A DNA stretch of 6,574 nt from Bacteroidales bacterium (GTDB lineage: Bacteria > Bacteroidota > Bacteroidia > Bacteroidales > ML635J-15), in NCBI GenBank assembly GCA_007130555.1, contig SLSH01000146.1:1-6574 (forward strand), written 5' to 3'. The position numbers and the translations under genes are program-made. Numbering within the stretch: position 1 is the first letter of the stretch; each line of letters begins with the position of its first letter. Shown piece after piece: positions 6,156-6,574 of the stretch. The notes below the pieces were generated by a model that had not been told where the DNA came from, searched no databases, and saw only the letters and a program-made list of their open reading frames with translations.

Positions 6156-6574
6156 TCAATTTTTCAATATATAATTAATATAAAAGTGTCCAGGGTGATT
6201 CTTATAACTCTTCACAACAGCTTTTTCGTTGCGCCTTTCCAAAGCTTCATACAAGGCCTTTTCCGCAGCTACGTGTGTATAATTTTTTTCGCTCGAAGCT
6301 AACGCTGTGGAACCTTCAATACAACGCCAGTGATAAAGAATCTTGGGTATATGCAATATCTTATTCGTTTTCTCTGTCAGTCTTAAAACCAGGTCATAGT
6401 CCTGGCTTCCCTCAAACCCTTCTCGGAAACCCCCAATTTCAGCAATTAAACTTGCCCGATATACACCCAAATGACATGTATACATTTGAGATAAAAATGT
6501 ATCAGGGGACCAGTCTGGCTTAAAGAATGGCGAATGCCTTACGCCTTCTTCTGTAATTTTGTCCTCATCACTAT
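6156..6574 (-). CDS. Family 2 glycosyltransferase, 3' part only (5' end outside window; C-terminus possibly truncated)
   Basis: The frame stays open to the window edge, so the Met at 6485 is internal and 138 complete codons are visible. It shows the second half of a GT-A type GT2 domain: SDEDK at 6558-6572 (the metal-binding Asp-x-Asp), FFKPDWSPDTFLS just after, then GGFREGFEGSQDYDLVLRL (Gly-Ser-Gln-Asp-Tyr-Asp at about 6393-6410, with the likely catalytic acidic residues) and HIPKILYHWR followed by GSTA. These features are typical of polysaccharide, O-antigen or rhamnan-type glycosyltransferases that add sugars from nucleotide donors at the inner membrane. Long relatives, as I recall them, continue after the equivalent of HPGHFYINYILKN into a second domain beginning PLVSIIIP; here TGA follows at once. 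GC is about 42%, against about 23-30% in sampled panC lines. It may be a gene remnant, a natural one-domain form or a joining error. Confidence 0.85.
   Translation of the reverse strand, partial: SDEDKITEEGVRHSPFFKPDWSPDTFLSQMYTCHLGVYRASLIAEIGGFREGFEGSQDYDLVLRLTEKTNKILHIPKILYHWRCIEGSTALASSEKNYTHVAAEKALYEALERRNEKAVVKSYKNHPGHFYINYILKN

Noticed and set aside
6156..6485. Glycosyltransferase read as a complete 109-residue protein starting at the Met at 6485
   Set aside because: The frame is open beyond 6485 to the window edge and the upstream codons encode conserved family residues (SDEDK, FKPDW), so this Met is internal.
6275..6523. Plus-strand open frame of 82 codons at the right end
   Set aside because: It lies antisense to the glycosyltransferase, whose motifs are unmistakable on the minus strand; the plus-strand product resembles no family I know.

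Overview
The window looks like chromosomal DNA from a low-GC member of the Bacteroidota. Three things support this. The class A penicillin-binding protein has the long central insert and the 'GFMSMEPHTGYVRAYVGGIN' type linker typical of that phylum. None of the visible starts has a Shine-Dalgarno sequence. The gaps between genes contain TAnnTTTG boxes, the -7 element of Bacteroidota promoters. Hand counts of sample lines give about 23-30% GC in panC and about 11% GC in the spacer at 6001-6180. I cannot name a genus from this.

Layout. Positions 4-2355 (+) encode a complete bifunctional peptidoglycan synthase (PBP1A type). It converges, with a 12-base gap, on a leftward-transcribed block that reads in order of transcription: panC (5958-5113), panD (5071-4721), an rfaE2/hldE-C type nucleotidyltransferase (4706-4218), a small lipoprotein (4143-3724) and radA (3717-2368). 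Spacings are 41, 14, 74 and 6 bases. The 74-base gap before the lipoprotein holds the best promoter candidate (TATCTTTG at 4198-4205), so lipoprotein and radA may form their own unit inside a longer operon. All these genes are intact and full length, with their key catalytic residues visible. They are housekeeping functions: cell wall synthesis, two steps of pantothenate synthesis, ADP-heptose supply for the lipopolysaccharide core, and recombinational repair.

The right end is different. After a very AT-rich 197-base spacer (5959-6155) the last 419 bases hold the 3' part of a family 2 glycosyltransferase on the minus strand, cut by the window edge. Its base composition jumps to about 42% GC. 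The reading frame stops where I would expect a second glycosyltransferase domain to start in related long proteins. This is the only part of the window that looks foreign, decayed or possibly mis-joined.

I found no rRNA, tRNA, CRISPR array, insertion sequence, riboswitch or defence-type cassette, and nothing I would call a new biological system. The items most worth a second look are the truncated glycosyltransferase with its composition step, the unassigned lipoprotein upstream of radA, and the repeated TAAATTTG leaders of panC and panD.
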